This document shows, one piece after another, positions 34,097 through 47,179 of a stretch of DNA of 64,000 nucleotides (its first letter is position 1; every line of letters starts with the position of its first letter). The position numbers and the translations under genes are program-made. The notes under the pieces are model-generated. The model ran no database searches and had not been told where the DNA came from. It saw only the letters and a list, made by a program, of their open reading frames with translations. This DNA is from Pachyseris speciosa (lineage: Eukaryota; Cnidaria; Anthozoa; Scleractinia; Pachyseridae), in the NCBI GenBank assembly GCA_016490735.1, contig JAEMWC010000022.1:1985001-2049000 (forward strand), in the 5' to 3' direction.

Positions 34097-36391
34097 ATGG
34101 CGGACGGATCACAAACTCCTTCTTCGAATGCCGTTCAAAGCAAACCGAATACCACCAACAACAGCGTCGCCAACAGCCAGCCACAAGCAGCACAGTCTAC
34201 GACTTCTAACAGCAGCACAGCAGCTGCGTCTCACCTAGATACCAAAACTAGAAATGCCGGAGCATCACTCGCAGAGTTCTTAACACAGCTTGAAGACTAC
34301 ACTCCAACGGTGAATGATCTTTATTTTGTAGCTATTGATTAAAAGTATTGTAATGTTGTTCTAAAAAAGCCGGGTTCATTGATGTGCTACTTATGATGTG
34401 AAGGGTAATAAGTTGAAGCAAGGTAAATGCGTGGCTACTTGGATGGTTATACTCATTCACGAGTATTGGAAAACTTTATCAGTTTGTTTGATTCCTTTTG
34501 AGGACTTTTAAATTTGAAATGTGAAAATTGCTCATCCAATAGGCTCTGCGATATATATATATATATTTTTTTTTTTTTAAATAAGCTTATTTTAAATTAC
34601 TATTTTAAACTATTGGTCAACTTGCCACATATTCAACACAAAGTTGGCATCCATGGGAAACCAGGCCCCTGCAGTTGTTAAAAGAGCAGATAACGTTATC
34701 CTGTGGATAAGCCACTATCGGCCAGGTAGGCTCCATCGCATCTTTTGTTTGTGTCGGTCCTATTCTCCCTCCCCACCAACGTCTGCTGAACCGAGCCAAA
34801 CATTCCATTCCCATTGTGCCTGAGTATCCAATCAGGAGGAAGAACAGAATGGACACAAACAATGAAGGAGGCTATGGGAACGTAGTTACCGAAATTTAAA
34901 AGCCACGATGTGATTGGTCAGTTCCTGAAATGGAATGTCCGGCTCGGTTCAGCAGACGTTGGTGGGGAGGGAGAATAGGACTGACACAAACAACGGCTGT
35001 GAAGGAGGCTACAGTCCAGGGCTCTCATTAACTTATGAAGCAGTCGTGACACGAAATTTGTTACCTGTAACGTCTGATCTTGCTTCATGAACACTGTATA
35101 TTTACAAAACAACAACCACCTGTAACATCAATTGAGCTCAGCCGCTACAAGTGTTACGGGTTATGGCCCCTAATGACAGTCTTGGGTACTGTGTGCCAAC
35201 TTTGATCTCAAGTGTAACTTGTTTTGAGATAGCCCTGAGGGCAGATCCTCATCTACACTTGTGTCTACTATGTTTCTAGTGCTTTAAGTCTATGACACCA
35301 GTGATTCATTCGGACCCCTTTGATAGAAAATTATTTTATTTCAAAGTTTTTGTTACATGTACCTTAACTTATCTTCTCAACTCTGCAGATACCAGATGCA
35401 GTGACAGCTTATTATTTAAACCGTTCAGGATTTGACTCTTCAGATCCAAGAGTGTAGGTTTCAGTGTTTTTTCTTACCTGTGAACAGAAAACAGCATCAA
35501 CTTGAAGGAGATCTTTTCATTTCACTCTTTGTGCATGTAGTGGTTTACCCATAAGTCCCATAACCATTACGGTGGCTTTCACTAACACTTTCAAGTACTT
35601 TGGGACTCTAAAGTATTCATAAATATTATTAATGCAATTTTTTATAAAATTGTGAATCATGTGATAATGCACTTGCAACCAGAAGACCACAAATTAAAAC
35701 ACACAGTGTATGTACAAAGTGTAATTGAAGACCATCCCGATTGCACAAATGCACAAATGAAGTTCTGAGACTTTTATGATCTGGCAGCTGTAAAGAGTCT
35801 TGTACTTTGTAAGTGCTCACTCATTTCCCCCTCCCCCCCCCCCCCCCTGCCTCCTCCACTCAAACTTCTGTTATTCCCCACCCACTCAAACTTCATTGTC
35901 TTATTGATGTCTTGCCCTTCTGCCAAATTCCATCCCAAAGTTTAACGACATTGATGGGTGCATTTCTTTGTTTTTCTTGTAGTGTAAGAATGATTTCACT
36001 TGCTGCCCAAAAGTTTGTATCTGACATTGCTAATGATGCCCTTCAACACTGCAAGATGAGAGGCTCAGGGCAAAGCTCTCGAAAATCTGGCAAAGTAGGT
36101 TAAAATTCTCAGGCATTAATTTGGTGACAAAGTATTAAATGAAATAAAAGAGTTGAGTACTGGGCAATTTTAAGCACTGGATTTATTTTTTAAGGGATGG
36201 CCTTACCCATCATTAAACAACAAGTGCTATTCTCTGATATCAGAACATGTAGGGATTTATTAGCTCTTCTAATGCTTGACTGTGTGATTGGTATTTTGCA
36301 GGACAAGCGCTACACATTGACAATGGAAGACTTGACTCCTGCCCTGAGTGAATATGGGATAACTGTCAGAAAACCTCCGTACTTTATTTAA
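34097..36391 (+). CDS. TAF10: Transcription initiation factor TFIID subunit 10 (TAF10)
   Basis: Four exons (34097-34309, 35389-35453, 35983-36094, 36302-36391) join to 480 nt, 159 aa. Residues 1-50 are a Ser/Asn/Gln-rich tail. The histone-fold region follows with the diagnostic strings [47 protein letters not shown] and [16 protein letters not shown], ending RKPPYFI. TAF10 is a nuclear subunit of TFIID and SAGA that pairs with TAF3, TAF8 or SUPT7L. All phases agree. The ATG at 34097 is preferred over 34073 for its AAACATGG context. The protein is shorter than vertebrate TAF10 because the N-terminal tail is short. A foldback element occupies intron 1. Confidence 0.95.
34726..35012. repeat. Foldback element in TAF10 intron 1
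   Basis: Left arm from 34726 (GTAGGCTCC, then TTTGTTTGTGTCGGTCCTA and ACCAACGTCTGCTGAACCGA) pairs with the right arm ending GGAGGCTAC at 35012. The central 130 bp is unpaired. Confidence 0.7.
35822..35850. repeat. Poly-C tract
   Basis: A near-pure C run in TAF10 intron 2; similar runs occur at about 42621-42637 and 47287-47310. Confidence 0.7.
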
Positions 36392-36411
36392 GAAAATTCA
36401 AACAAAATGTA

Positions 36412-36417
36412 AATAAA
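36412..36417 (+). terminator. TAF10 poly(A) signal
   Basis: AATAAA 21 nt past the TAA stop. Confidence 0.5.
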
Positions 36418-36639
36418 ATTAACTTGACTAGTACAATTTTGCAGAATGTTAGTCACCCAATTTACAGTAAAATAAATGTATTGAGATGTGTAGACAAATT
36501 GTCTTTTTTCAGCAAATTTGTTAGAAATGTGGGTGTAATGAAAGTTTGGTTTCCCATGCAGATGATAAAAGGGGAACATGCGAGCACAAGCAAAAGTTTT
36601 CTGTTAACCAGTGTTGCTTCTATTTTTCACTTTATATAA

Positions 36640-37185
36640 TTAGGTGATTTGCAAACCATCAAAGAATGCAGTTTAGAGCTAATTGGATCTAAAATATGAT
36701 GCATATTTTTGGCTGCTGGCCTGAAAATAATGGTTTTGTTCTTACATTTTATTACTAGTGTTGAAAATAGGTTATCAAGAATTATCTATCTGGCCCAGGA
36801 AGTATTTTCTTATCTCCACCATTAAAAAATGTTCCCTGTATGATTGGAGTCTTGTGTTCTTCCCACAAATCATCATTTTACATTGTTTCGTTCATGAATG
36901 CTGGAATTTTAAAACCCATCTTTTTTTCTGGCCAGTTTAGCAAGCTTCTTGTTTCTCCATGATACCCAGGTGAAGCAGACACTGGAGAGAGGCAATTGAG
37001 GTTCCTCTTTATTAATTTCTTTTTTTGTTTTTCATTTTCCCACTGTTTGATTTTTTTTCCCATTTTTAAGAGAGGCTCTCACTGTAGAGGGGAAACTACC
37101 TCCACAGATTTCCATTTTACAATCTCCCAATAAAGCTTTTAGTGCATATCACCCTGTGATATGCTTCTGACCCAAAAAACACTGG
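36640..37185. other. Intergenic, nothing recognised
   Basis: AT-rich spacer between TAF10 and the LINE fragment; only short frames on either strand, none with a domain. Confidence 0.35.
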
Positions 37186-37189
37186 GCAT

Positions 37190-37502
37190 GCAAACCCACC
37201 AATTTAATTATTTAATTAATTAATCAATCAGGTTAGGAACCCACTCATTAAGAATACAAACTGGAAAGTACGAAAACAGAGTAACACCAATTCCTGTGGA
37301 ACGTAGAACATGTTTGGTTTATAAGACAAATGCAATAGAAGATGAGCAGCTTTTCTTGATGTGTTGCCAAGGGTACCATGATATCCGACAAGATTTCCAT
37401 TCCATCGGTAAGAGAGTGGACAATTGCTTTGAGGCCTTAAATGATCACGACAAGATTAAATATATACTGAAAGCTGGGAATCAAATTACATGCAAATTAT
37501 AG
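37190..37502 (+). pseudogene. LINE ORF2 C-terminal fragment
   Basis: The frame ending at 37502 includes RRTCLVYKTNAIEDEQLFLM, then CCQGYHDIRQDF. This resembles the Cys-rich knuckle near the C-terminus of LINE ORF2 proteins (R.C..C....IEDE.HFL..C..Y...R). The first Cys pair is reduced (CLVYK). It is truncated at the 5' side and isolated between TAF10 and DCAF10. Confidence 0.55.
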
Positions 37503-37797
37503 GGAAATATATCTACTTAATGGTTCAAAAAAGAAAAGAGATCCTCAACTGTATTTAATGAATGATAAATTAGTTTATTTTTGTGAATTGTAAAATTAAC
37601 ACTGCTTTTATAAATAAAAGAGAGCAATACCTCCCACCGAGAACCAGCCGACGAAAGGGGCTGGTAAAGAGCCGCCCCAGTCTGTCACGTTTGCTAGGGG
37701 GAAGAAGAATTTTTGGTGAATAACAACAACGGTGATGTAAAAGCCGCATTTATTTTCAATTACCGCGAAACAAATACAATATTTCTTTCTTCATTGC

Positions 37798-40697
37798 ATG
37801 GGAGAGTCAAAACCTGATTCAGCTGTCAGCAAATCAGCGAGCTTGCATAGCTGTAAAACATGGACATCTCTTTCGTACATCCAACATCGGGAAATCCATG
37901 GAATGCATATGGCTACAAGAACCGATACCGTGTTCTCCAAATATTACAAACACTTCTCGCTGGGAAAAATGTGGGACCCTGACGAGAAACCAGAAAGTGG
38001 CGGGCACGGTGCGATTTTCAACGTGGAGTTTTCTCCGTTGGGAGAGCTTCTCGTGGCGGCGTGTGAAAGGCATAGTTTTCTCGTGTTTGATCCACTCAGC
38101 CAAAAACTTGTGAAGGCCATACGCGGTGCTCATAGCGACTGCGTCAATTGTGTGCGATTTCTGGACAGCAGGACCTTTGTTACCTGCTCTGATGATACTA
38201 CGGTAGCTCTGTGGGATTCCAGAAACCTTAAAAATAAGATTGTTAGCATGGAGGGGCACTCAAACTGGGTCAAAAGTGTTGAGTACCACAGGCCATCTGG
38301 GCTACTAGTGACGTCAGCTTTTGATGATACAGTTAGGACTTGGGACATCAACAGATACTCAAGCGAGGGTAGAATCCATACTAAGGTTGTTTTGCAATTC
38401 TCAAATTTGATTCGCATGAAATTATGTCCTGATGGCCACAAAATGATCCTCTCTGCCATTCCAGGTCATTTACTGGTGGTGCATAATTTAGATCTTGACT
38501 ACTTGCAATGTGATGTGGAGGGTGATGAGTACCCCTTCTTTAGTGCGACAGATTCTTCCCTAAGCAAGGCAAGGAATTCTTTGGAAATTATTCAAGATTT
38601 CCCCGACGAGAGTAATCCCTGGTGTATTTCATCAATAGAGGTCCATCCCCATGGCTGGTGTACTGTGGCTCGATATACTTGCAAGAAATCAAGGAATGAG
38701 TGGACTGTGCTTCATGATATTCAGGATACTGCTGAGACAAGGAGTGGTGAGTATTGGTATAGGAAATTGTACAACCTTGAGTACAAATCGTGATTAATAG
38801 GTACAAGTTCTCAAAGGCGAGTGCAATTTGAGAACTTTCAAAACCACGAGCATCTATTAATTATAAATTGTATGAGAAGGTCATACAATTTTTTATCTAT
38901 AGTATATTCAACAAAAATTGCAACTTGTGATTTTGTACTCCTGCGGAGTACAATTTGTGAGTAACTAACTTTGTTGAATGTACTATAAATGGGGAAAGGG
39001 TGCTTACAAATTACTGTACTGTTCCTGCCAGTAAATTCGCTACCTCCGCCGTGGTATTGACTGCCCGTTCCTCTTGCAATTCTGGTCTAGCCAATTTCTG
39101 GTCTACATTAGGCCTAACAAGGTCAGAACAGCTGTCCATGGCTGCTAATGCTTGGGCTCAATCTTTGATTTGGTAGATTTAAGGGGTAATGCTCGCTACC
39201 ATGTGGCCTTAGTGCCCAAAGAGTGGCTTCAGCGTACCACATCATATTTATTTGTGAGGTATCCTTGTCACTCCAGCCACATCCCACAAGCTTTACATTT
39301 CCATTGTAGTCAACTTCTTGTATGAAATTGAAGGGCTGAGGGCATAACCGACCCAAATGACTTTTAGGGCTATTTTTTTTTGGTCCAATTGAGTTTTTGT
39401 ATGTGGCCTTTGATTCAATAGAAAAACATTGCCCCATATTTTTTTTTTTTGCCAGTTTCCATTTCTTTTTCAAGAAAATCTGTATGCAAAAAATGTGTTG
39501 GCATTGTTTGTTAAAATCAGAAACAAAAGAAAACAATTAAGTTCTTTGTTTCGCAAAATCAATGGAGTTGGATAATCATATTATGAATAAGTAGTAATAA
39601 GTACTTGACATTCTTAACACATAAGTGAAGATGATTGAAGTTCAAAACCAGGCACATTTACAACTTCAACCGTCAATCTTGTTCCTAGAGTCTTTGAGTT
39701 TAGAAATCTAAGAAGGCTCTGGTCGACTTGGGTGAACATTAACTAGCATTGTGAAGTCTCTAGTGTTGTATTTTGATGTGGATGGGAAGGAAGTTTTGAA
39801 AGCAAGGTTAGATAAACTACAGAAGAGAAACAGAATATTAGTCTTGTAGTTTAATATGCACTTTTTATTTGACTAAGTTTGAAAGTTTTTTCAATGATCA
39901 TTCATGAGTATTGCTTGACAGGCTGTCCAGAATCTTCCCCTGCTGAGAATTGGCTGTCCAATGGACAGCTGGAGTCATTATATCCTTGCTGAAAGCTTTC
40001 TTCCGATTGCTATATGAATGTGGAAAAAGGGTCTTACTGAATAGTTGTGGTTCTTCCCTTTTTCATGTGAATGACTCCTCTTTTCATTTCTTCCCATCTC
40101 CCTCCACCCATTTGCATTTTAACAAAATCTGTGACTTGCGCTTGCACGAGGCTTTATGACCACAAGGGGCTAACTGTGCCTTGTCTTTAATTAAAGGTCG
40201 TGGAGCAAAAATAAAGTCTTTAATGAAAATATCATAAGGCTTATTCATTTGTCAAGATGATGTAATGCCACAAAATGAGTCAGTGAATACTTGTTTGTCT
40301 CCAAAAAGGTATTTTTGTTTCTACTGTAATATTACACATTATCAGTTATATTTTTGTTTATTTTTTAGGTGAAACATCTGGTCCTCTTCCACCTCGCCTC
40401 ACACACAGCATACAAGAGCCTAATGTGGCCAGAGGCTATATAAAGGAACACTGCTTTAGTAGTGATGGAAGAATCATTTGTTCACCATTTGGAAACTCTG
40501 CAAGATTCCTTGGTTTTAGTCCTGAGTGTGATGAACTGTCATCATGTATACTTAACACCCCCTCAGAACTATGTGATTTGAAAACGCTTATCAGTCATAA
40601 GAGTGCAGTGGTGACTTGCAAGTTCTCACCAACTCATTCGCTTCTCTCCATGGGTTGCTTAGGTGGGAGGGTGAGCTTTTACCAACCTAAACTGTGA
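37798..40697 (+). CDS. DCAF10: DDB1- and CUL4-associated factor 10
   Basis: Two exons (37798-38746 and 40369-40697; donor GTGAGT, acceptor TTTTTTAG) join in phase 1 to 1278 nt, 425 aa. WD repeats are visible at residues about 71-108 (FNVEFSPLGELLVAACERHS), 111-149 (AHSDCVNCVRFLDSRTFVTC, DDTTVALWD) and 152-192 (GHSNWVKSVEY, DDTVRTWDINRY). The C-terminal block has CFSSDGRIICSPFG and KFSPTHSLLSMGCLGGRVSF, strongly matching vertebrate DCAF10. It should act as a substrate receptor of CUL4-DDB1 ubiquitin ligases; substrates are unknown. It is shorter than the vertebrate protein because the N-terminal and mid-loop low-complexity regions are reduced. The ATG at 37798 is the first in frame and has a GCATGG context. 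Confidence 0.93.
38795..38992. repeat. Foldback repeats in the DCAF10 intron
   Basis: TATAGTATATTCAACAAA near 38898 pairs with TTTGTTGAATGTACTATA near 38971, with nested hairpins (TTGTACTCC/GGAGTACAA, and TTGTATGA with TCATACAA just upstream). It sits directly after the splice donor. Confidence 0.6.
38993..40360. other. Remainder of the DCAF10 intron
   Basis: No further exon or domain seen; short antisense frames only. Confidence 0.35.
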
Positions 40698-41004
40698 ACA
40701 AAGCAGGGAAATTGAATCTTTGAAACTTAAAAGCTAATTACCTGACTTTTTTGTAGATAGATGTATATATTTATCTAAATTTGTTTATGGTTATGTACAT
40801 CAACATTTTCACCTTGTAAGTGAAAAGGCTCAAAATTAAAGAATAATTAATACTGATTATTGTTAATAGGTATGACTTTGTTATGAAGGGTTGCTTGGAA
40901 AGCTATGCACAAAAGGAGTAATCAATTAAAGAAACATATTGTTGTCACCTCTGCCCATTTCAAGCGCAATAATATTGTTTATTTGTTGCTTTAGATTGAA
41001 AATA

Positions 41005-41057
41005 TAAATTAGGCCACTGGTCAGAACAATAATTGTTCAGACCAGTGGCCTAATTTA
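41005..41057. repeat. 53-bp near-perfect palindrome
   Basis: TAAATTAGGCCACTGGTC and its complement flank a GAACAAT/ATTGTTC centre; only one pair mismatches. It lies about 310 bp after the DCAF10 stop and could fold in the nascent transcript if the 3' UTR extends that far. Confidence 0.75.
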
Positions 41058-41059
41058 CA

Positions 41060-42620
41060 ATTATTGTGATAACTATGCATTCCAACTACCTTTAAAACAC
41101 AAATGCTCCAAATCTATAGCATTGCCCTCATTTATTTTATCTTTGTTGTATTTTTTTTTTTATTTTACACCTAAGACAATCTTCGTTTTCTTATTTTGAA
41201 AATGGAACAAAGACAGTATGGATTAATTTGTTCTGTTAATTGTATCAACAGAAAGATTATAGCTTAATGATGCACTGCTGCTTCATTTTACCTGTAGCAG
41301 CCCTGTCAAAATGTTCCAGCATCCAGCAAATTTGCCACCTACAGTCAATTAATTGCCCCTTACTTCACACTTGGACTTCACTGTGAGTTCTCTAACAGGC
41401 AAGGTTTGCTGGCAGCTGCTGCCTTCTACTCCACCTATTCTGCCCACTATTACAAAACATTTTGACAGAGCTGACTGTAGTTGCTTTGAAAATGGAACAT
41501 TTTGTTTTTGAGAGGAGGAGGAGGAGGGTGGTAAGGGACAAACTGGGTACCAGCCCAAACCCTTTTTCTAAAACGTTTGCATGGATTGCCTTTTTGTTTG
41601 CATAATATTCCTTTGGTTTGCTACTCTGTGCATGGATTTTTTTTCTCTAGTGCAAATGCTTTTCAAGATTCTTTGTCTGAGGAGGGGTGGTGTACTTGCC
41701 TCCCCTTCAATAATGGAATGGGCTGTTTGTTTGCAACTAGCAAACCAAATTCCAAAGCAATTTTGTGGTGTGCATTAAAATTAATGCCTCTACAAGCTCA
41801 GTGGCAAAACTCATTGAAGACGTGTACGTCAGGTACAAGAAACACGTGAGAATGAACAAACAGGATTGCCATGATCACGGAAAAATTGACGTGTATCAAG
41901 TCTGCGAAATTTTAAATTATATTTGAAAGGTAGTGAAAAGTCAGGGAATTTACTTTTGGATAGCCATTAAGGTTTGTATAGGAGATTCTTGTTAATAAAG
42001 AAATTCGTTTCAAAAAATCCTTGCATAAGAATTGATTTCTGAGGCTTCACTGCTGGCTTCATTGCCCAAGCTGGATTTTTCTTGGATGATCAGTGTAAAT
42101 TGGTTAGTGGTCAGGCAAATGTCAGGGAATTTTTTTCTGTCCCAATGACTGGCAACCCTGAACAAAATTGACGACTTCTAGTTTGTACAGTACATGTATT
42201 GCTTACGGTTTGGTTTTTTAACAACTTCTTTGAGACTTTGTTCAATTCAGTTCTGTGGGGATATGTTGGAAACTCCCAAAAACTTGTGCGCAGGAGACCA
42301 GAGCCATGCCCTGCAAAATCTGATTTTTCTCGTGTATGAATTTTTGCGCGATCACAGCTAACGTGCTATTACTCCTTTTTGTAACACGTTGGTTAGAAAA
42401 GGAAGGGAGGGAGGGAAATAAGAGATACACCCCTGTATAAGGTCGCTATAGATATGTGCCGCCAAAGCTTAATTACAATACAACAAAGCCACAGGAACAA
42501 TTTCTACAGGTCTGAAAACTAGTATATGGAAAGTGTAGTATTTTGGTCTGAGCTAAGGTCAGGATTTGGAAAATCGGTTGGCACGTACATCCCCAACAAA
42601 AATCCCGAGGACTAACGTTC
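41060..42620. other. Intergenic, no gene recognised
   Basis: Overlapping short frames on both strands have no domain or splice logic. A poly-C run ends the region. Confidence 0.35.
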
Positions 42621-42639
42621 TCCCCCCCCCCCCCCCCCG

Positions 42640-45600
42640 CGTCGGCGACTCAGGTATCGGGAGAGTTTAAAGACCGTTGCTACGATACGAGAACAAAGCA
42701 GAGGCCAAACACTAAGGATATCGTGAATGTAAACACAGCTGTAAGGGAAATTGTAAAACGGAACTCCGTCCCAGACCCAGCGAAGAATCCTTTTGAGTTT
42801 CTATGGCTTGTGAATTGCATCGTACACTCGGTGATTATTGCATTCTATATCACCAAAGGATGGAAAAAAAAACAGCAGGGAGAAAGAGGTCAGATGGGAA
42901 GATCGAATTGGAGTTCGAGGGCTAAAGAGCAGTTTGAGGCGAAGGCACAAGTTATACGTGGAAAGCTATGCAAAGCTAAAGCAGAAGTGGAGAGACTAAA
43001 CTCAAATGGGAAGATCCCAAAAAAAGGAAAGAGGACTCGTAGACAGTTGATGAAAGAATGTGGAACACTTTCGATTGCAAGCCTAGTACGTATCATATAT
43101 GGAGAAAGAGAAATCAAAACTGAGAAAATTAAAACGAGGGTACAAGGGCAAGATAAAAAAGGAAGAGGCAAGAAAGCTGAACAAACAGTTTCATTTGGAT
43201 GCTACTCGAGTTTACTCGAACTTTAAGAAGATTATTGAGAAACAGGAGGGGCGCGAGAATCCTGTATATGATGCGGGAATAAGGGATAATGGTAATGGTG
43301 AGCCGATTTTTGGAAGTGTGGAGGAGGCGACGGAGGTTTGGAAGTCTTTATGGGAGTCTGAAGGGACTGGAAACACTTCAGCTGAGTGGCTTGAGGAAAT
43401 TCGAAGCGCGATAAATGAAACGGTTCCTGAACCGTCTGATGAGGATTTTGAGCTGAGTACAGAGCAGGCGAACAGTATGATGGCGAAGAAACGGAACTGG
43501 AGCGCGCCAGGCCCCGACCGAATTGTCAACTTTTGGTGGAAAAAGGTGAATTATGTTCATGAGGGTCGGCTTTTCAGGCTATAGCGCGCAGTGATCAGGA
43601 GGTACCTTATTGGTTTACAGAGGGGAAGACCTCACTGATTCCAAAAGCAGGCGAGTTTTCTAGTGAAAACCAAAGGCCAATCACTTGTCTTAACACCATA
43701 TACAAGTGGTTTACGTCCTGTCTCTTGAGACCAGTAGATCAACATTTAAATGAGAACGGGCTGATGCAAGGAGAGCAGCGGGGCGCCAAGGTGAAGTGAA
43801 ATGGGACAATTGATAATCTACTTATAGACTGTATGGTCTGTCAGGACAGTCAGAGAGGGCATCGCAATCTGAGTATGGCTTGGATAGACGTAAGAAAAGC
43901 GTATGACTGTGTGGATCACCGTTGGTTGGGCCAAATGTTTACTTTGCACCGTTTTCCCAGATGGATAGGCGATGTTATTATGAGGCTAAGCGCCAAGTGG
44001 AACACAAGGATTTCTGTGAGGACTGTGAATGGGCTGGAGACGTCAGAGCGAATAAGGTTCAGTAAGGGCCTTCCCCAGGGCGACGCCCTGAGTCCGAGGC
44101 TATTCACGCTGAGTATAAATCCTCTGGCGTGGAAGTTGCGAGCATCTGAAGGCTATCGACTCTCAAGACCAATTGGCCAAAAGGTCACGGATCTCCTGTA
44201 TATCGACGATCTAAAGATATCCGCAGCTTCACAAAAGCAAGCTTAAAGTAGTGATGAGTGATGCGAGAATGGCGATGAAAGATATCGGGCTAGCTTGAAA
44301 CAAGCGAAAGTGCACAACGGCTCACGTGAAGTGGGGCAAGCTTGAGACGCTGGACGAGTCGAGTATCAGGGAAGCAGATGTGATTGAAAGTGTGAAGGAT
44401 GGATCGCAGTACAAATTCTTGGGAGTGTTGGAGAATGTTAGTCATGAAGACAGCCTGGTTCTCCAGAATGCAGAGAATGTGTACTTGATAAGACTATCAG
44501 TGATATGGTCGAGTCCACTATCAGACTACAACAAAATGTTGGCGACCAATCAGTTCGCACTTCCGGTGTTAACATACTTCATGTGGACCCAGGTATGGAA
44601 TATTGCGGATTTGCAGAGGCTGGACAGAGAGACTCGCAAGGTCATGGTTGCTAATGGAGCTAAGCATCCTTTGGGCTCCACATATCTACTGTACCTTCCT
44701 AGGAAGTTAGGAGGTCGGGGCCTTAGGTCCATCGAGAGAGAGTACAAGACCATCAAGATAAATGCAGCTATGAACATATGTTCGAACAATGATCCAACTT
44801 TGTACCTGGTGAGGCAGTTCGAGGAGAAAGCGGTCCGTACAGGGCGCAGATCCTTGGTGAAGGATGCGGAGAGTTATGCACAACAGCTGGGACTACGGCT
44901 AGAGTTGCAGTACCCACAACCAGTTGGGGTTACGGAAACAGGGGATGTACTCGACAGAAAGAAGATCAGCGTATGGATTAAGGAAGTCAATCAGAGCAGA
45001 GGCTGTGAAGAGATCGAAAGTGAGAGATGGCAAGGGAAGTTGATAGCAGAGAGATGGAGACATGGGGATGTGGACGAGGAATGTTTTGCTTGGCTGTCAG
45101 ATTAGAAAACAGCTCTGAATCAAAATAGTGGTGGGACTGCAAGAGTTATATCAGCAGCTCCTGCCAAGTAAGCTTTACGCCTAGAGAAAGACCAAGACAC
45201 ACACGGACGGTGATGAGAAATGCAGGCTATGTCGGAAGGCACAGGCAAGTGTCGCACACATAGGGGTAGGTTGTAGCGCACTGGTGTAAACTCTGTGCCT
45301 GGCTAGACACAAAGCAGCACTCAAAATTCTATTCTTTGAGATGCTTAGGGGCTATCAGTTGACGGACGCTATTCCACCTTGGTATTCACCAGTCCAGCCC
45401 AAACCAGTGTACGAAGACGACAAGGTGACGGCGTTTTGGGATGTGCCTGTTTTCGCGGAACACTTGCAAGTGAGAGCCAACAGAGTGGACGCTAGGGTGG
45501 TAGACAGGGTAAAAAAGGAGGTGATGCTGATTGAGATGACCTGTCCCTGGATGGACAACAGAAAGCACAAAGAAGAGGAGAAGACCTTAAAGTACGCGCC

Positions 45601-45830
45601 TTTGCTACTAGAGCTCAAGAGACAGTACCCAGGGTTCATGATTCGACAATTTAACATTGTCATCGTATCGACGCTCTGGGTGGCTACTCAAAGAGTCTGA
45701 AAGAAGAGTTCGAGGCGTTATTGGGCTCAGAACGGTACCGAGAGGTACTTAGAAGAATGCAGAAAGTCGTCCTGAGCCACACTCTTCACATCGTTAAAGC
45801 ATTTAAATTGATGTGCTAGCCACTTGGACA
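42640..45830 (+). pseudogene. Decayed R2/NeSL-like non-LTR retrotransposon
   Basis: One long polyprotein can be followed through several frames. It starts near 42723 (NPFEFLWLVN), goes through a basic Lys-rich region, then the reverse transcriptase: WSAPGPDRIVNFWW near 43500, QRPITCLNTIYKW near 43675, MAWIDVRKAYDCVDH near 43875, GLPQGDALSP near 44075 and the catalytic YIDDLKI near 44200. A CRLC...H...C knuckle lies near 45220-45280. A C-terminal endonuclease-like block follows ([20 protein letters not shown], then [11 protein letters not shown]). Frameshifts occur near 43100, 43560, 44250 and 45105-45340, with in-frame stops near 43797 and 44297, so the copy is inactive. Confidence 0.85.
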
Positions 45831-46084
45831 CCTATGGGTCGCTAATGAGACAGTACATAACTAGCACTTGGCAGATATTATTAGACAGATGATTTGTTTT
45901 ATTAATCTTATTTTAAGCAATTTTATTCCTATTTAATGTAAATTTGTAATTTTTTTACAATATTACAATATTTATTAATTTTATTTTACGCAATTTTATT
46001 CCTATCTAATGTAAATTTGTAAATTTTGATATAATAGTGGCTACGTTTACACACCCAGTATTTGTGAGTAGGACCTGGCATTCA

Positions 46085-46830
46085 GGAGTTTTAATCTGCC
46101 AAAATAATAATAGTCTTTATTGCCAAAAGATAAAAGTACATATCTTTTGTTACATTCTGCACACGTATACACTCAATAAAATCTACCCTAAAAATTTAAA
46201 CTAGTTAAACTACAAACGGATGATATTAAAACTACGTAGAAACTACATTATCTTGTGTTTAAAAATCAGTCTATTTGCATAGGATGTCATAAATCGTTCG
46301 GAATTAACCTTGGGGAGGGCACACTGCTTTTTACGCAGATTATATTTCGTCTCCTTTGTTGGTGGTAAATACGAGCCTAGCGGATGGTTATCTACAGAGG
46401 TAATAACCTTTAAAATCTTGCAGTCCTGTCTAAATAAAAGATCCTTAATTGAAACGGGAGAAGAAACAAAGCGGTGCTTATGGCAACGATCTAAAAAAGA
46501 TTGTAAAATATTCAAATCAGATTCTGACGCTTCATACACAGAAAGACAATATGTAAAATTCGGTAGAACTAAGGACTTAAATGGTCTATCTCTACTTGAG
46601 AGTATTGCTTCTTTCTAAGAGACCTTAAAACATGCAAACATCTGTTTGCTTTGACTAATTTCAGTCTTACATGTTCACTGAACTTGCAGTTACTTTGAAG
46701 AGTAACACCTAGAAACGACAGACTGTTACACTGTGGAATATTGCAAATCTGCTCATATTGCGTGTTATTGTTCTTCTTCCTAACGACGAACAACGTAAGT
46801 GACAAGCCAAAACACAACGGTAAGTGACAC
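46085..46830 (-). pseudogene. Reverse-strand LINE (CR1/L2-like) 3' fragment
   Basis: Two reverse frames (46817-46569 and 46539-46243) form one broken ORF2 end. The first carries SFLGVTLQSN and HVRLKLVKANRCLHVLRSL, the second LDRCHKHRF and NHPLGSYLPPTKETKYNLRK, as in the post-RT region of this LINE type. A frameshift lies near 46560. The 3' tail runs to about 46085, where the + strand reads AGTCTTTATTGCC. The 5' end is truncated. Confidence 0.65.
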
Positions 46831-47179
46831 TCGCGGCCTCTAAGAAAGTCAAGTGTATTGAGCTATCGCACTGGGTGAAGTGATTATAACACTGTTATAT
46901 GTCTAAAATACGGTAACCATTATAAACAGTTCAATGCCTTGGGGTACATCCCGGGTACGCACGGTCTCTCCATACTTTTCACTTGAACACCTCGCGCGAG
47001 GCTTACGGCAAAACCAACGCAAAAAGCACAGACTCAGATTCTGGGTCTAGGTCCAGTGTTTTTTACGCTGGTTAACATATAAATCACCAGTGATATGAAA
47101 GGGCTGTCAAATTTAAAGGTAGCAATCCAATCCTAATAAGTTCATTTTCAGTTACCCGTAACGTTTAGACAACATTAAA

